Source of the DNA: Longispora sp047121295
GTDB taxonomy: Bacteria > Actinomycetota > Actinomycetes > Mycobacteriales > Micromonosporaceae
Assembly (NCBI RefSeq): GCF_047121295.1
Contig: NZ_CP139447.1
Location: forward strand, 4,278,001-4,342,000
Length of the DNA stretch: 64,000 bases
Reading direction: 5' to 3'
Of the stretch, positions 33,261-42,183 are shown in pieces; the stretch's first letter is position 1; the number at the start of each line of letters is the position of its first letter. The notes under the pieces were generated by a model. That model ran no database searches and had not been told where the DNA came from. It was given only the letters and a program-made list of their open reading frames with translations. The position numbers were made by a program, and so were the translations under genes.

Positions 33261-36200
33261 CTACCGCCCCGGCAGTTCCGGCACCTCCGGCGCCGTCCGC
33301 GCCGGCCGCGCCGCGAGGGAGTCCAGCGCGATCCGGATCGCCGTGTCCAGCTGCGGATCGCGCCCGGCCACGAAGTCCTGCGGCGACTGGTGCACCTCGA
33401 CCGTGGGTTCGCAGCCGTGGTTCTCCAGCCCGAGCCCGACCGAGTCGAAGGAGAACGCGTACTTCGGTTGGGTGACCGCCGTGCCGTCGACCAGCCGGTA
33501 GCGCTCGTCGATGCCGATCACCCCGCCCCAGGTACGCACGCCCACCACCGGGATGCCGTGCTCCTTGAAAGCCTGGTTGATCATGTCGCCGTCCGAGCCG
33601 GTCCACTCGTCGCAGACCGAGACGACCGGGCCGAGCGGCGACTGCACCGGGTACGGCTCGGGCACCTGACCCCGGACGTGCATCCAGGCGATCGGCCGGC
33701 GGATCAGCTTCTCGACCACCAGTTGGGAGGTGTACCCGCCGGCGTTGCCCCGGGTGTCGACGATCAGCCCCTCGCGGGCGATCTGGGTCCGCAGGTCGCG
33801 GTGGAACTCCGACCAGCCGACGTGCTGCTGGTCGGGCAGGTGCAGGTAACCGAGGCGGCCGCCGCTGCGCTCGAGGACGTGGGCCCGGTTGGCGGCCACC
33901 CCGGCGTGGTACCGCACGAGGGTCTCGCTCGCCGTCGGCACCACCAGCACCCGGCGGGCAGCGGCCCCGTCGCGGACCAGCGTCAGCTCGACGGGCTTGC
34001 CGACCTTGCCCACGAGCAGCGGGAACGGCCCTGACTCCGCCGGGACCGCGCACCCGTCCACCGCCACGATCGCGTCCCCGGGCCGGGCGGCGACCCCCGG
34101 CGCCGTCAGGGGCGAGCGGGCCGCCGGCACCGAGGCGTCGCCGGGCAGGATCCGGCCGATCCGCCACAGGCCGGCGGAGTCCCGGACCAGGTCGGCGCCC
34201 AGCATCCCGGCCCGGCCGGCGCCGGCGGTCGGGAGCGCCGGCGGGCCGACGTAGGCGTGCGAGGTGCCCAGCTCGCCGAACAGTTCCCAGAGCACGTCCA
34301 CGAAGTCGTCGTGGCTGCCGGTGGCCGCGACCAGCGGCTCGTACCTCGCCCGGACCGCCGCCCAGTCGACGCCGGCCATGTCGGGCCGGAAGTAGTTGTC
34401 GCGTTGCAGCCGCCACGCCTCGTGGTAGGACTGGGTGCGCTCGGCCGTCGGGTCGACCGTGACCCGGATCCGGTCCAGGTCGACCGACACCTCGTCGGAG
34501 CCGCTCTCCGCGGACAGCACCCGCAGGGCCTCACCGTCGCGGACCGTGATCCGGGCGCCGTCGCCGCTGACGGCGTAGGAGTCCAGCTCGGCCACCAGCA
34601 CCTCGGCGGTCCGCCGGGCGAGGTCGAAGCGGTGCAGGGCCGGCCGGGCCGCGCCGCCGTCCGGGTCGGCCCGGCTGTCGCCGACCACACCGTTGACCGG
34701 GTGCGCCAGCCACAGCAGCCCGCCCTTCGCCGCGCTCAGGTGGGTGTAGACGCCGGCCGGCACCGGGAAGGGCACGATCCGTTCCATCAGCCCGTCAACA
34801 TCGACAACCGTTTCGGGGGTACCCTCCGCAGCCTGCCGGTCCTCGAGCCACGGCGCGAACGGCGAGGGCTCGGTCTCCGCGAGCGGTACCAGATAGGGCC
34901 TGGTCCCCGGGGTGAACGCGAGGTCGAACGTCAGCTCCGCGTCGTAACTGTCGAAAGTCCTGGTCGACAGGAAGGCCAGGTGCCTGCCGTCGGCCGTGAA
35001 CGCCGGGCTCCAGTCCCGGAACCGGGGCCCGGTCACGTCCACGGCCGTCAGCGTCGCCACGTCGGCGAGCCGGATCTGCCACACCATCGCGACGTCGGTC
35101 TTCTCGCTCCACGCCAGCCAGGCCGAGTCCGGCGAGAACACCGGCCCGGACGTGCGGTCGTGCCCCCAGCCGCCCCAGCCCCCGAACAGCCCGGACGTCA
35201 CGGTCCGGGCCGCGCCGGACGCCACGTCCACGACGAGCAGCCGGCTGTCGGCGGACACCACGGCGAGCAGCCGGCCGTCCGGGGACGAGGCGAGCTCGGT
35301 GACCCGGCCCAGCTCGCCGGCCAGGATCCGCCGCACCCCGCCGGTCCCGTCCGCCGCCCCGATCTCCAGCGCGTCCTCGCCGCCCTCGTCGCTGACCCAC
35401 GCCACGGACCCCGACTCGCCGAGCACGACGGGCAGCCGGCCCCGCACCCCGTCGGTGGCCAGCAGCGCCCGGGTCGGGCCGTCCTTGTGCGTCAGCCAGT
35501 GCACCGTCCCGCGCACCTCGACCGCGCTGGCCGCACCGGCCCGGTCCGGCGACACGGCGCCCAGCGCCCCGGCCGTCGCGACGGGCCGCCGGGCCCGGCC
35601 GACCAGCGCCCCGGGCAGCCGCACGTCCAGCGGCCGGGCCTCGGCGTCCAGCCCGTCGAGGAGCCACAGCCGCCCGGCCCGCTGGAAGACGACCCGGCCA
35701 CCGTCGGTCGCGGCGTTGCGCGCGTAGAAGCCGGCCGGGTCGTGGGTGTGCCGGCGCAGGTCCGTACCGTCGGGCAGGCACGTGTAGAGCTCCGCCACCC
35801 CCTCGTGGTCGGACAGGAACCCGGCCCGGCCGTCGATCCACATCGGGTGGCTGAGGTTGCCGTCCAGCTCGGCGAGGAACCGGACGAACTCGCCCTTGCC
35901 GTCCGGGTCCAGCCACAGTTTCCCGGCCGTGCCGCCCCGGTACCGCTTCCACGTCGCCGAGTCCAGCAGCCGCCCCCGGTGCAGCAGCACCGCACCGCCC
36001 GGCCCCCGGACGTCGAGGTCGCGCACCGGCCCGAACGGCAGCCGCCGGGCGACCCCACCGCCGGCCACCGGCACCGCGTGCGCCCAGGCGTGCGCCCGGT
36101 GCCCCTGGTCGGCCCCCGACAGGACGCCCACCTCGTCGTCCGACAGCCAGTGCAGCACCCCGGTCCGGGCGTCGCCGCCGTAGGTGAGCCGAACGGCGGC

Positions 36201-36443
36201 GCCACCGTCGACAGGCGCCCAGTACGCCTCCGGCGGCCCGTCGCGCCGGCCGGTCCATGCGATCCGGGTGCCGTCCGGGGAGATCCTGGGCCGGGCGGCG
36301 GGCACCCGGTCGGAGGTGACCCGCCAGGCGCGCGCCGGGGCACCGGGGGCGGGGAGGTCGGTCAGCCAGACGTCGTCCTCGGCGACGAAGGCGAGGAGGT
36401 CACCCTGGAGGTGGGGGAAGCGCAGGTACGCGGTCGAGGGCAT
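33261..36443 (-). CDS. Tricorn-like S41 peptidase with beta-propeller and PDZ domains
   Basis: About 1060 residues, the usual size of bacterial tricorn homologues. The first 680 residues form WD/tricorn beta-propeller repeats (ISPDGTRIAWTGRRDG, SPDGRLLAVVSAD, FSPDSAWLAWSEK, FTADGRHLAFLSTR). Next come the helical bundle around SYHEAWRLQRDNYFRPDM (holding the catalytic His), a PDZ region, and the S41 core: LIVDTRGNAGGYTS, the nucleophile Ser in EWTGSDGDMINQAF and the Glu in GLGLENHGCEP. It is a cytosolic processive protease finishing proteasome products. Start ATG 36443 fits the homology; an in-frame GTG at 36470 is possible. Confidence 0.92.
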   Translation of the reverse strand: MPSTAYLRFPHLQGDLLAFVAEDDVWLTDLPAPGAPARAWRVTSDRVPAARPRISPDGTRIAWTGRRDGPPEAYWAPVDGGAAVRLTYGGDARTGVLHWLSDDEVGVLSGADQGHRAHAWAHAVPVAGGGVARRLPFGPVRDLDVRGPGGAVLLHRGRLLDSATWKRYRGGTAGKLWLDPDGKGEFVRFLAELDGNLSHPMWIDGRAGFLSDHEGVAELYTCLPDGTDLRRHTHDPAGFYARNAATDGGRVVFQRAGRLWLLDGLDAEARPLDVRLPGALVGRARRPVATAGALGAVSPDRAGAASAVEVRGTVHWLTHKDGPTRALLATDGVRGRLPVVLGESGSVAWVSDEGGEDALEIGAADGTGGVRRILAGELGRVTELASSPDGRLLAVVSADSRLLVVDVASGAARTVTSGLFGGWGGWGHDRTSGPVFSPDSAWLAWSEKTDVAMVWQIRLADVATLTAVDVTGPRFRDWSPAFTADGRHLAFLSTRTFDSYDAELTFDLAFTPGTRPYLVPLAETEPSPFAPWLEDRQAAEGTPETVVDVDGLMERIVPFPVPAGVYTHLSAAKGGLLWLAHPVNGVVGDSRADPDGGAARPALHRFDLARRTAEVLVAELDSYAVSGDGARITVRDGEALRVLSAESGSDEVSVDLDRIRVTVDPTAERTQSYHEAWRLQRDNYFRPDMAGVDWAAVRARYEPLVAATGSHDDFVDVLWELFGELGTSHAYVGPPALPTAGAGRAGMLGADLVRDSAGLWRIGRILPGDASVPAARSPLTAPGVAARPGDAIVAVDGCAVPAESGPFPLLVGKVGKPVELTLVRDGAAARRVLVVPTASETLVRYHAGVAANRAHVLERSGGRLGYLHLPDQQHVGWSEFHRDLRTQIAREGLIVDTRGNAGGYTSQLVVEKLIRRPIAWMHVRGQVPEPYPVQSPLGPVVSVCDEWTGSDGDMINQAFKEHGIPVVGVRTWGGVIGIDERYRLVDGTAVTQPKYAFSFDSVGLGLENHGCEPTVEVHQSPQDFVAGRDPQLDTAIRIALDSLAARPARTAPEVPELPGR

Positions 36444-36524
36444 CCTGCGACTGTAATCGTCCCCCGGCACTCCGATGTGCCCCGTTTCCGGCCCGGGGCG
36501 ACACTCGGTCCCGGCCGGGACGCG

Positions 36525-36905
36525 TCAGTAGGGCAGTTGTTGCAGGGTCCAGCCGTTGCCGTCCGGGTCGGTGAACGCCGCATAGGACACCGTCGGCTTG
36601 CCGGGCGCGCTCATGTCCACGACCTCCGCCACGTCCACGCCCCGCCCGACGAGCTCGGCCCGCGCGGCGTGGATGTCGGCGACCACCAGGTGCAGGCCCT
36701 GCACCGAGCCCGGCGGGGTGCCGACCACGCCGACGCCGATGCAGATGGAGCACGCCGAGCCGGGCGGGGTGAGCTGCACGACCCGGAACGCGTCGTTGGG
36801 CGAGAAGTCCAGGTCGCAGTGGAAGCCGACCCGCTCGGTGTAGAAGGCCTTCGCGCGGTCGACGTCCGTGACGGGTATCGGCACCAGCTCCAGTTTGAAG
36901 TCCAC
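36525..36905 (-). CDS. VOC-superfamily (glyoxalase/dioxygenase-like) protein
   Basis: A 126-residue protein beginning VDFKLELVPIPVTDVDRAKAFYTERVGF, the standard VOC first half, and closing with KPTVSYAAFTDPDGNGWTLQQLPY. Metal ligands of true glyoxalases are not all evident, so it may bind rather than convert a ligand. GTG at 36905 follows GAAAGG; a longer frame has no such site. Resembles PhnB/BLMA-like small proteins. Confidence 0.88.
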   Translation of the reverse strand: MDFKLELVPIPVTDVDRAKAFYTERVGFHCDLDFSPNDAFRVVQLTPPGSACSICIGVGVVGTPPGSVQGLHLVVADIHAARAELVGRGVDVAEVVDMSAPGKPTVSYAAFTDPDGNGWTLQQLPY

Positions 36906-37020
36906 GGCGGGCCTTTCGCGAGGCGGATCGACCCTCCCATCCAAACACACGGCGCGGGCGCGGCCGGTGTGATCGGCGAACCGTCATCATGGCCGGCACC
37001 CGGACGATATGGTCCGCTGC

Positions 37021-37188
37021 ATGGCGATTATCGACGACGCGGCCGACGCCGCCGCCCTCGCGATCCTGAAGAAGGTGGAGCAGGCGGCCTCCGCCACGTC
37101 CTCGGTCGAGGTGCTCAAACGGTGCGCGGAGGCATACGCCCTCGTCGCGAGCAGCGGGCGACGCAAGGGGGCCGTGGAGGCCGACTGA
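37021..37188 (+). CDS. Small hypothetical protein, 55 residues
   Basis: Starts MAIIDDAADAAALAILKK and ends RRKGAVEAD. It is strongly helical and Ala-rich, without signal or membrane segment. Codon use fits a real gene, with G/C third positions, but the ribosome site is weak. No family recognised; it could be a small regulatory or structural protein. Confidence 0.5.
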   Translation: MAIIDDAADAAALAILKKVEQAASATSSVEVLKRCAEAYALVASSGRRKGAVEAD

Positions 37189-37341
37189 CCACTGTGGTCA
37201 TCTCCCGTTCACCAGGTGACCGGCACGGTACCCACAGGTGCCGGGCTGTGTAAGAACGTGTTTGCTTACAGTCAGATCCTGGACACCGCATGTGCCCGTG
37301 GCTACTTTCAACGAGTTTCCATCTCTCGATGCCACCGGCCC

Positions 37342-37363
37342 GGGCGGAACGACGTGTTCGCCC
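37342..37363 (+). promoter_or_regulatory. Leader hairpin before the SH3/NlpC-like gene
   Basis: The arms GGGCGGAAC and GTTCGCCC pair with one bulged base around GACGT, about 30 bases before the start codon. It could affect translation or be part of a structured leader. I tested it by eye against the ydaO-type c-di-AMP riboswitch seen before some cell-wall hydrolases and did not find the conserved core. Confidence 0.3.
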
Positions 37364-37393
37364 TCCCGGGCACCGCACCCCCTGGGAGAACAC

Positions 37394-38158
37394 ATGTCAC
37401 ACAAGGCCCTACACCGTGGCGTAGCCCGGCTCGGCGTCGTCGGCGCGGTGCTGACCGCCGTGGTCACGCTCGCCGCCGGGACCGCGTTCGCCGCCAGCGG
37501 CACCGTGCACACCGACAGCGGGGCGTCGGTGACCGTCCGGTCCGGCCCGCACGTCTCGTCGACCGCGGTCGGCTCGGTGGCCAGCGGCACGTCGGTGAAC
37601 ATCACCTGCCAGACCTACGGCGACACGGTCACCGGCAAGTACGGCACGAGCAACATCTGGGACAAGATCTCCACGGGGTACATCACCGACACCTATGTGT
37701 ACACCGGCTCCGACGACCTGGTCGCGCCGCTCTGCGGGACGGGTCCGGCGTGCTCGACCAGCGGGCTGGGCGACCCGCGGAGCTGTTCGCAGGCCGTGAC
37801 CTGGGCGATCAACCACAAGACCACGTCGTACGTCGCGGACTACTACAACCGGTGCGACCACATCATGGGGCTGGCGTACGGGTTCCCGGCGAGCGGTTCG
37901 ACGACGGCGTACAACCACTGGCTCGCGGTGCCGTCCGGCTACAAGCACGCCGGTGACACCAACGTGCCGGCCGGCGGGCTGGCGTTCTTCTCCGGCGGCG
38001 CCGGGCACGTGATGATCTCGATCGGCGGGGGCAAGTTCATCTCCAACGACATCCACGGCAACGGCACCCTGACCGAGACCACGATCGCGGAGATCAAGAG
38101 CAAGTGGGGCAAGCCCTACCTGGGCTGGACGCAGCCCTGGTTCCAGTACAACCACTAG
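37394..38158 (+). CDS. Secreted SH3b plus NlpC/P60-like cell-wall protein
   Basis: A 254-residue secreted protein. A signal peptide runs to about residue 34 (AAGTAFAASG). Residues 35-100 form an SH3b domain (TDSGASVTVRSGPHVSSTAVGSV, IWDKISTGYITDTYVYT). Residues about 115-254 hold Cys-containing SCSQAVTWAIN, YNRCDHIMGLAYG and GHVMISIGGGKFISND, which looks like an NlpC/P60 or CHAP-type hydrolase with Cys and His. The core Cys-His layout is only partly typical, so it may be a diverged endopeptidase. ATG at 37394 follows GGGAG by five bases. Confidence 0.78.
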   Translation: MSHKALHRGVARLGVVGAVLTAVVTLAAGTAFAASGTVHTDSGASVTVRSGPHVSSTAVGSVASGTSVNITCQTYGDTVTGKYGTSNIWDKISTGYITDTYVYTGSDDLVAPLCGTGPACSTSGLGDPRSCSQAVTWAINHKTTSYVADYYNRCDHIMGLAYGFPASGSTTAYNHWLAVPSGYKHAGDTNVPAGGLAFFSGGAGHVMISIGGGKFISNDIHGNGTLTETTIAEIKSKWGKPYLGWTQPWFQYNH

Positions 38159-38164
38159 CCGGGC

Positions 38165-38193
38165 GGGCGCGGTGTCGGACGGACACCGCGCCC
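38165..38193 (+). terminator. Strong hairpin terminator
   Basis: GGGCGCGGTGTC and GACACCGCGCCC form a perfect 12-base stem with a five-base loop, starting six bases after the stop of the SH3/NlpC-like gene. No T-tail. Confidence 0.75.
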
Positions 38194-38270
38194 ACCACAA
38201 TTCGACCAGATTCACCCTGATTTCCCCGTAAACTCGCTGGGGGCGGTGCAGCCGAGTAGTGGAGGTCGGG

Positions 38271-39476
38271 ATGCGGCGGTTCGGCGCGACAGGCGTGGTC
38301 CTCCTGCTCATCGCGGGGCTCGCGGCGGCCTGCGGCAACGACGACGGCGCCCCGTCGAAGGCGGCTCCGTCGAAGGCCGCTCCGGCGTACGCCGGCGACC
38401 TGCGCAAGGCCCTGGAGACCATCATCAGGGACCAGCGGATCCCGGGCGCGGTCGTCATGGTCACCTCGAAGGAGAAGGGCGACTGGACGGCGACGTTCGG
38501 CACCCGCACCGTCCAGGGTGGCGCCCCCGTGACCGCCGACGACCACTTCCGGATCGGGTCGAACACCAAGACGATGACGGGTACCGTGATCCTCCAGCTC
38601 GCCCAGGAGGGCAAGCTCGGCCTCGACGACCCGGTGTCCAAGTACCGGCCGGGGGTCCCCAACGGCGACGCCATCACCGTCACGCAGCTGCTCGACATGC
38701 GCAGCGGGCTGTACAACTACTCCGAGGACGACCAGTTCAACGTCCGGCTGGACAGCGAGCCGAAGCACGCGTGGCAGGTCGACGAGCTGCTGGCCATCGC
38801 CTTCGCGCACCCGCCGTACTTCGCGCCGGGCGCCGGGTTCCACTACTCCAACACGAACACCGTGCTGGCCGGCCTGATCATCGAGAAGCTCACCGGTACC
38901 GCGCTGAACGAGGCCTTTCGGAAGCGGATCTTCGAGCCGCTGGGCCTGCGCAACACCAGCCTGCCCGCCGCCGACGACACGACCATCCCCACCCCGTACC
39001 CACAGGGCTACATGTTCGGCACCAACGTCAGCACCCTCAAGGACGCCGCCCTGCCGGCCGCCGAGCAGGCCGCGGCGGCCAGTGGCAGCCTGCTGCCCAA
39101 CGATGTCACGAACAACAGCCCGTCGTGGACCTGGGCGGCCGGGGCCGGGATCTCCACGGCCGCCGACCTGAGCCGGTACGTGGTGGCGATGCTCGACGGC
39201 GACCTGCTCGACGCGAAGTACCGCCAGCTCCGCCGGGACAGCGTCAAGCCGGTCGACCCGGCGAACCCGGACAGCGCCGGCTACGGCATGGCGCTGGCGA
39301 GGTTCGGCCCGCTGCTCGGCCACGACGGCCAGCTCCCGGGCTACCAGTCCTTCATGGCGCACGACCCGGACCGCAAGGACACGGTCATCGTGCTGACCAC
39401 GCTGTTCGCGGGCCCGAACGGCAGCCAGCCCGCCAACGAGCTCGCCCGGGCGGTCATCAAGGCCCTGTACGGCTAG
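38271..39476 (+). CDS. Serine beta-lactamase-like / D-Ala-D-Ala carboxypeptidase lipoprotein
   Basis: A 401-residue class-C-type serine hydrolase. Signal peptide with lipobox LAAAC (Cys near 25), so surface-anchored. Catalytic motifs: SxxK in IGSNTKTMTG near 102, YxN in HYSNTNTVLAG near 204, and HxG in LLGHDGQLPGYQ near 350. Such proteins act as D,D-peptidases or esterases; true beta-lactamase activity cannot be told from sequence. ATG at 38271 has GGAGG five bases ahead, better than a GTG four codons upstream. Confidence 0.92.
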   Translation: MRRFGATGVVLLLIAGLAAACGNDDGAPSKAAPSKAAPAYAGDLRKALETIIRDQRIPGAVVMVTSKEKGDWTATFGTRTVQGGAPVTADDHFRIGSNTKTMTGTVILQLAQEGKLGLDDPVSKYRPGVPNGDAITVTQLLDMRSGLYNYSEDDQFNVRLDSEPKHAWQVDELLAIAFAHPPYFAPGAGFHYSNTNTVLAGLIIEKLTGTALNEAFRKRIFEPLGLRNTSLPAADDTTIPTPYPQGYMFGTNVSTLKDAALPAAEQAAAASGSLLPNDVTNNSPSWTWAAGAGISTAADLSRYVVAMLDGDLLDAKYRQLRRDSVKPVDPANPDSAGYGMALARFGPLLGHDGQLPGYQSFMAHDPDRKDTVIVLTTLFAGPNGSQPANELARAVIKALYG

Positions 39477-39656
39477 GATCCTCGCCTCAACCATTCGGTG
39501 CCCGTCCCGCGTTTCCTGAGTCGAGAACACCGAAGAGAGGCGGACGCGTGCGGGGCCCGGGGACCCGCCGAGGTTCGGGGTGCTGTCCGTGGTCGGCGGG
39601 CCGCTGCTGGCCGGGGTGGCGGTGCTCGTGGCGCGGCGGTTCCTGCGGCGGCGGAC

Positions 39657-40292
39657 CTAGTCGGGCGGGGCGTTCGTCGCGATCCAGTCCAGGAGCGGGC
39701 GCAGGACCTTCCACCCCTTGGACACGACGGGTACCAGGTCCGCCAGCGCCACCGCCTCGGCGGCCGACACGTGCCGGCCGGCCGTCAGGAACTCCCGGCG
39801 CATCAGGTCGAGCCGGGGGTGGTCGGCCGGCACCCCGCGCGGCCGGGTGCGCACCTGGTCCCCGCCGAGCTCGAAGCCGGCCTTCTCCACCGCCGCCGCG
39901 ATCCTGACCAGCGCCGGGCCGGTGGTCGGGTCGTCGACGGCCGCCCGGTACCGCGCCGTCTGCGCCCGGTCGACCGCGTGGAAGCCGCCTCCGATCAGCA
40001 GGCCGTCGGCGTCGAGCTGCATGTAGTAGCCGACGCTGGGCGCCAGCTCGACGAACCCGCCCTGGTGCAGCTTGTACGGCGACTTGTCGGTGGAGAACCG
40101 CACGTCGCGGTACGGGCGGAACACCGACACCCGGCCGCCGCCGAACGCCGGGGCCAGCTCCTCGAGCAGCGCGACGAAGGGTGCCCGCACCTCGGTGTCG
40201 TACGTGGCGCGGTGCCCGGTCCAGTACGCCTTGGAGTTGTCGGCGGTCAGGCCCTCGTAGAACGCGAAGGCGTCCTCGGTGAAACGGGTCAT
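39657..40292 (-). CDS. DUF2461 domain-containing protein
   Basis: A 211-residue protein starting MTRFTEDAFAFYEGLTADNSKAYW, the standard DUF2461 opening, with VFRPYRDVRFSTDKSPYKLHQGG and GYYMQLDADGLLIGGGFH following. The family is widespread in actinobacteria and function is unknown. The start was placed at the homology boundary; 28 further residues in frame look like leader. Its stop is near the end of a poorly coding 180-base stretch after the lipoprotein gene. Confidence 0.88.
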   Translation of the reverse strand: MTRFTEDAFAFYEGLTADNSKAYWTGHRATYDTEVRAPFVALLEELAPAFGGGRVSVFRPYRDVRFSTDKSPYKLHQGGFVELAPSVGYYMQLDADGLLIGGGFHAVDRAQTARYRAAVDDPTTGPALVRIAAAVEKAGFELGGDQVRTRPRGVPADHPRLDLMRREFLTAGRHVSAAEAVALADLVPVVSKGWKVLRPLLDWIATNAPPD

Positions 40293-40419
40293 GGCCCATT
40301 GTGCGACCCCCGGCCGACTGCGGACCGGGCACCACGCCGGGCCGGTACCCGTGACGCGCAGGCCGGACGCCGTCAAGCCTCGTGCGCCCGACCAGCCGCT
40401 CCACGGCCCGAGCGGCCTG

Positions 40420-40992
40420 TCAACCCGGGCCCTGCACGGTGCCGAGCAGGGCCGCGGCGGCTCTGTCGAACGGCGCGACGCTGCCCGCCGCGCGGCACAG
40501 GATGTGGGCGCCTTCGAGAGTGACGACCATGAGGGTGGCCAGATCGGCCGCCTCGGACGGGCTCATTCCGGCGTGCGTGAGTTTTCCGGTGAGTTCGCCG
40601 ACCCAGCCGGTGAACGCCTCCGCCGCTACAGTGAGCAGGCCGCTCTGGTCGGCGATGGGCGCGCCACCGTCGACGGTGACCGCCGCGACGGCGCAACCGC
40701 CGCCCCCGGCGGACGCCAGCACGACGGGCCGGACATTGCCCAGGAACGCCTCCACGACGTCGCGCGGCGTGCGGTCCGGCAGTTCGCCCAGGTGACCTCG
40801 GACGTCCTCCCCGTTGCGGCGGGCGGCTTCGAACGCGAGCTCCTGCTTGCCACCCGGGAAGTGGTGGTAGATGGCCCCGCGCGCGGCACCGCTCTCGGCC
40901 AGGACGTCCGTGAAGGACATCGCGGCCAGGCCATGGCGTTGCAGCAGCCCGATCGCGGCGCTGATCATGCGGGACCTCGTGTCCGCGGCCAT
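40420..40992 (-). CDS. TetR-family transcriptional regulator (LmrA/YxaF-like)
   Basis: A 190-residue protein with the TetR helix-turn-helix at the N-terminus: SRMISAAIGLLQRHGLAAMSFTDVLAESGAARGAIYHHFPGGKQEL. The C-terminal ligand domain has GGGGCAVAAVTVDGG, as in the LmrA/YxaF C-terminal family. It faces a small YdhR-like gene across 102 bases containing two copies of an ACTAGTACG-type inverted repeat, so it most likely represses itself and that gene. Confidence 0.92.
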   Translation of the reverse strand: MAADTRSRMISAAIGLLQRHGLAAMSFTDVLAESGAARGAIYHHFPGGKQELAFEAARRNGEDVRGHLGELPDRTPRDVVEAFLGNVRPVVLASAGGGGCAVAAVTVDGGAPIADQSGLLTVAAEAFTGWVGELTGKLTHAGMSPSEAADLATLMVVTLEGAHILCRAAGSVAPFDRAAAALLGTVQGPG

Positions 40993-41004
40993 GGCACCCC
41001 CTTG

Positions 41005-41024
41005 ACTAGTACGGCCATCCTACT
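41005..41024. promoter_or_regulatory. TetR operator, imperfect copy
   Basis: ACTAGTACG at 41005-41013 forms the well-kept half; the other half (CATCCTACT) matches six of nine positions. The kept half is the exact reverse complement of the half site at 41050-41058. Confidence 0.55.
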
Positions 41025-41038
41025 GCATGCTCCACACC

Positions 41039-41058
41039 ACTAGGACGCACGTACTAGT
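41039..41058. promoter_or_regulatory. TetR operator, near-perfect palindrome
   Basis: ACTAGGACGCACGTACTAGT is a 20-base palindrome with one mismatched pair and a two-base centre. It lies 37 bases before the YdhR-like start and fits a TetR dimer. Confidence 0.78.
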
Positions 41059-41094
41059 AATGGGCTGGAGAGGCCCCGAACCCGGAGGTTCCTG

Positions 41095-41403
41095 ATGGGC
41101 AAGACGTTTCTCTACACCGAGATCCAGGCTGCGGTGCCGTTCGCACAGTTCGACTGGTGGCAGGTCAACGCGGCGCTGAAGACCGCGCCGGGACTGATCC
41201 GCAAGACGTGGCTGTCGGGGGTCGGCACGCACACGATCGGCGGCTTCTACGAGTTCGACAGCGCCGAGAACGCCCTGGCGTTCGCCCAGGGACCGTTCGC
41301 CGAGGAAGCCCGCCGGGCCGGAGCGCCGGCGACGACGCGACTGTTCGACGGCGACATCGTCAAGGACGCCAGCATCGACCTGAACTCGCCCTACTACCCC
41401 TGA
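41095..41403 (+). CDS. YdhR-like monooxygenase-fold small protein
   Basis: A 102-residue protein, MGKTFLYTEIQAAVPFAQFDW, with GLIRKTWLSGVGTHTIGGFYEFDSAENALAF, a pattern of the YdhR/ABM dimeric alpha-beta-barrel family. Members are small, cofactor-less monooxygenases or binding proteins. It is divergent from the TetR gene and probably its target, which suggests a part in handling a small hydrophobic inducer. AACCCGGAGG lies just ahead of the ATG. Confidence 0.82.
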   Translation: MGKTFLYTEIQAAVPFAQFDWWQVNAALKTAPGLIRKTWLSGVGTHTIGGFYEFDSAENALAFAQGPFAEEARRAGAPATTRLFDGDIVKDASIDLNSPYYP

Positions 41404-41444
41404 TCGCCGCCGGGCTCCGTGCCCGGCGCGATCGGAACGACGAA

Positions 41445-41468
41445 GGGCCCCCGGCGTACCGGGGGCCC
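41445..41468. terminator. Bidirectional terminator between convergent genes
   Basis: GGGCCCCCGG and CCGGGGGCCC form a perfect ten-base stem with a CGTA loop, placed between the YdhR-like gene and the convergent kinase gene. Confidence 0.75.
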
Positions 41469-41484
41469 GCTGCCGGGTCGGTCG

Positions 41485-42114
41485 TCATTCCCGGTCAGGA
41501 CCCGGCACCCCCGCCAGCGTCCGGAAGGCCGACGGTGGCGGACCGTCCTGGAGCCGGCCGGCGATCAGGTCCGCGCACTCCTCCGGGCCGAGCACCGACG
41601 TGTCGACCTCGAGGTCGTAGATCCCCGGGGAGTGCACCGCCTCCTGCCACAGCCGCACCGGGTCCGCGACCGCGCCGCCCTGCTGGTAGCCGACACCGCC
41701 CCACGTGTCCCGGCGGCGCTGCCGGACCACCTCGATCGGGCACCGCACCCCCACGAACAGCACCGGGAGCCCGGACAGCCGCCGGGCGCACGCCGGCAGG
41801 ATGCCGCGCGGGACGGAGTACGAGTCGTGGTGCAGGGTGTCGGCGACGACGTTGAGCCCCAGCCGGCTGTGCGCGGCCATCGACTCGTACATCGCGGCGT
41901 AGGACGCCACGACGACGGGTTCGAGGTCCGGCCGCTCGCCGCCCGGCCGCAGCCCCATCCCGGGCTGGAACCGCGCCGGGGTCATTCCCATGAACCGGTC
42001 GACGCCCACGTTCATCCACACGCCCGGCAGTCGCTCCTGCACGGCCGAGGCGATGCTGGACTTCCCCGAGCGGGACGCTCCGTTCAGGACCACGATCTGA
42101 CCGAGCTCCGGCAC
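41485..42114 (-). CDS. Chloramphenicol-phosphotransferase-like P-loop kinase
   Basis: A 209-residue protein with P-loop LNGASRSGKSSIA near residue 10 and the CPT features VGVDRFMGM, ADTLHHDSY and FVGVRCPIEVVRQRRRD. The family phosphorylates chloramphenicol in its producer, but most members in actinomycete genomes have unknown substrates. GTG at 42114 is preferred since GGGGGAG precedes it and the P-loop then sits at the usual distance; another GTG lies eight codons upstream. Confidence 0.85.
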   Translation of the reverse strand: MPELGQIVVLNGASRSGKSSIASAVQERLPGVWMNVGVDRFMGMTPARFQPGMGLRPGGERPDLEPVVVASYAAMYESMAAHSRLGLNVVADTLHHDSYSVPRGILPACARRLSGLPVLFVGVRCPIEVVRQRRRDTWGGVGYQQGGAVADPVRLWQEAVHSPGIYDLEVDTSVLGPEECADLIAGRLQDGPPPSAFRTLAGVPGPDRE

Positions 42115-42183
42115 GCCACTCCCCCGTCGTCCACCCACCGCGTCGGCCCATGATGCCCGACAACCCGACCTTTCCGAGTACCG

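Noticed and set aside
37189..37393. c-di-AMP (ydaO-type) riboswitch before the SH3/NlpC-like gene
   Set aside because: Position fits known cases, but the conserved core segments could not be found by eye.
39537..39659. Short frame encoding a hydrophobic stretch ending ARRFLRRRT
   Set aside because: No start codon or ribosome site before the hydrophobic part; probably non-coding or a worn remnant.
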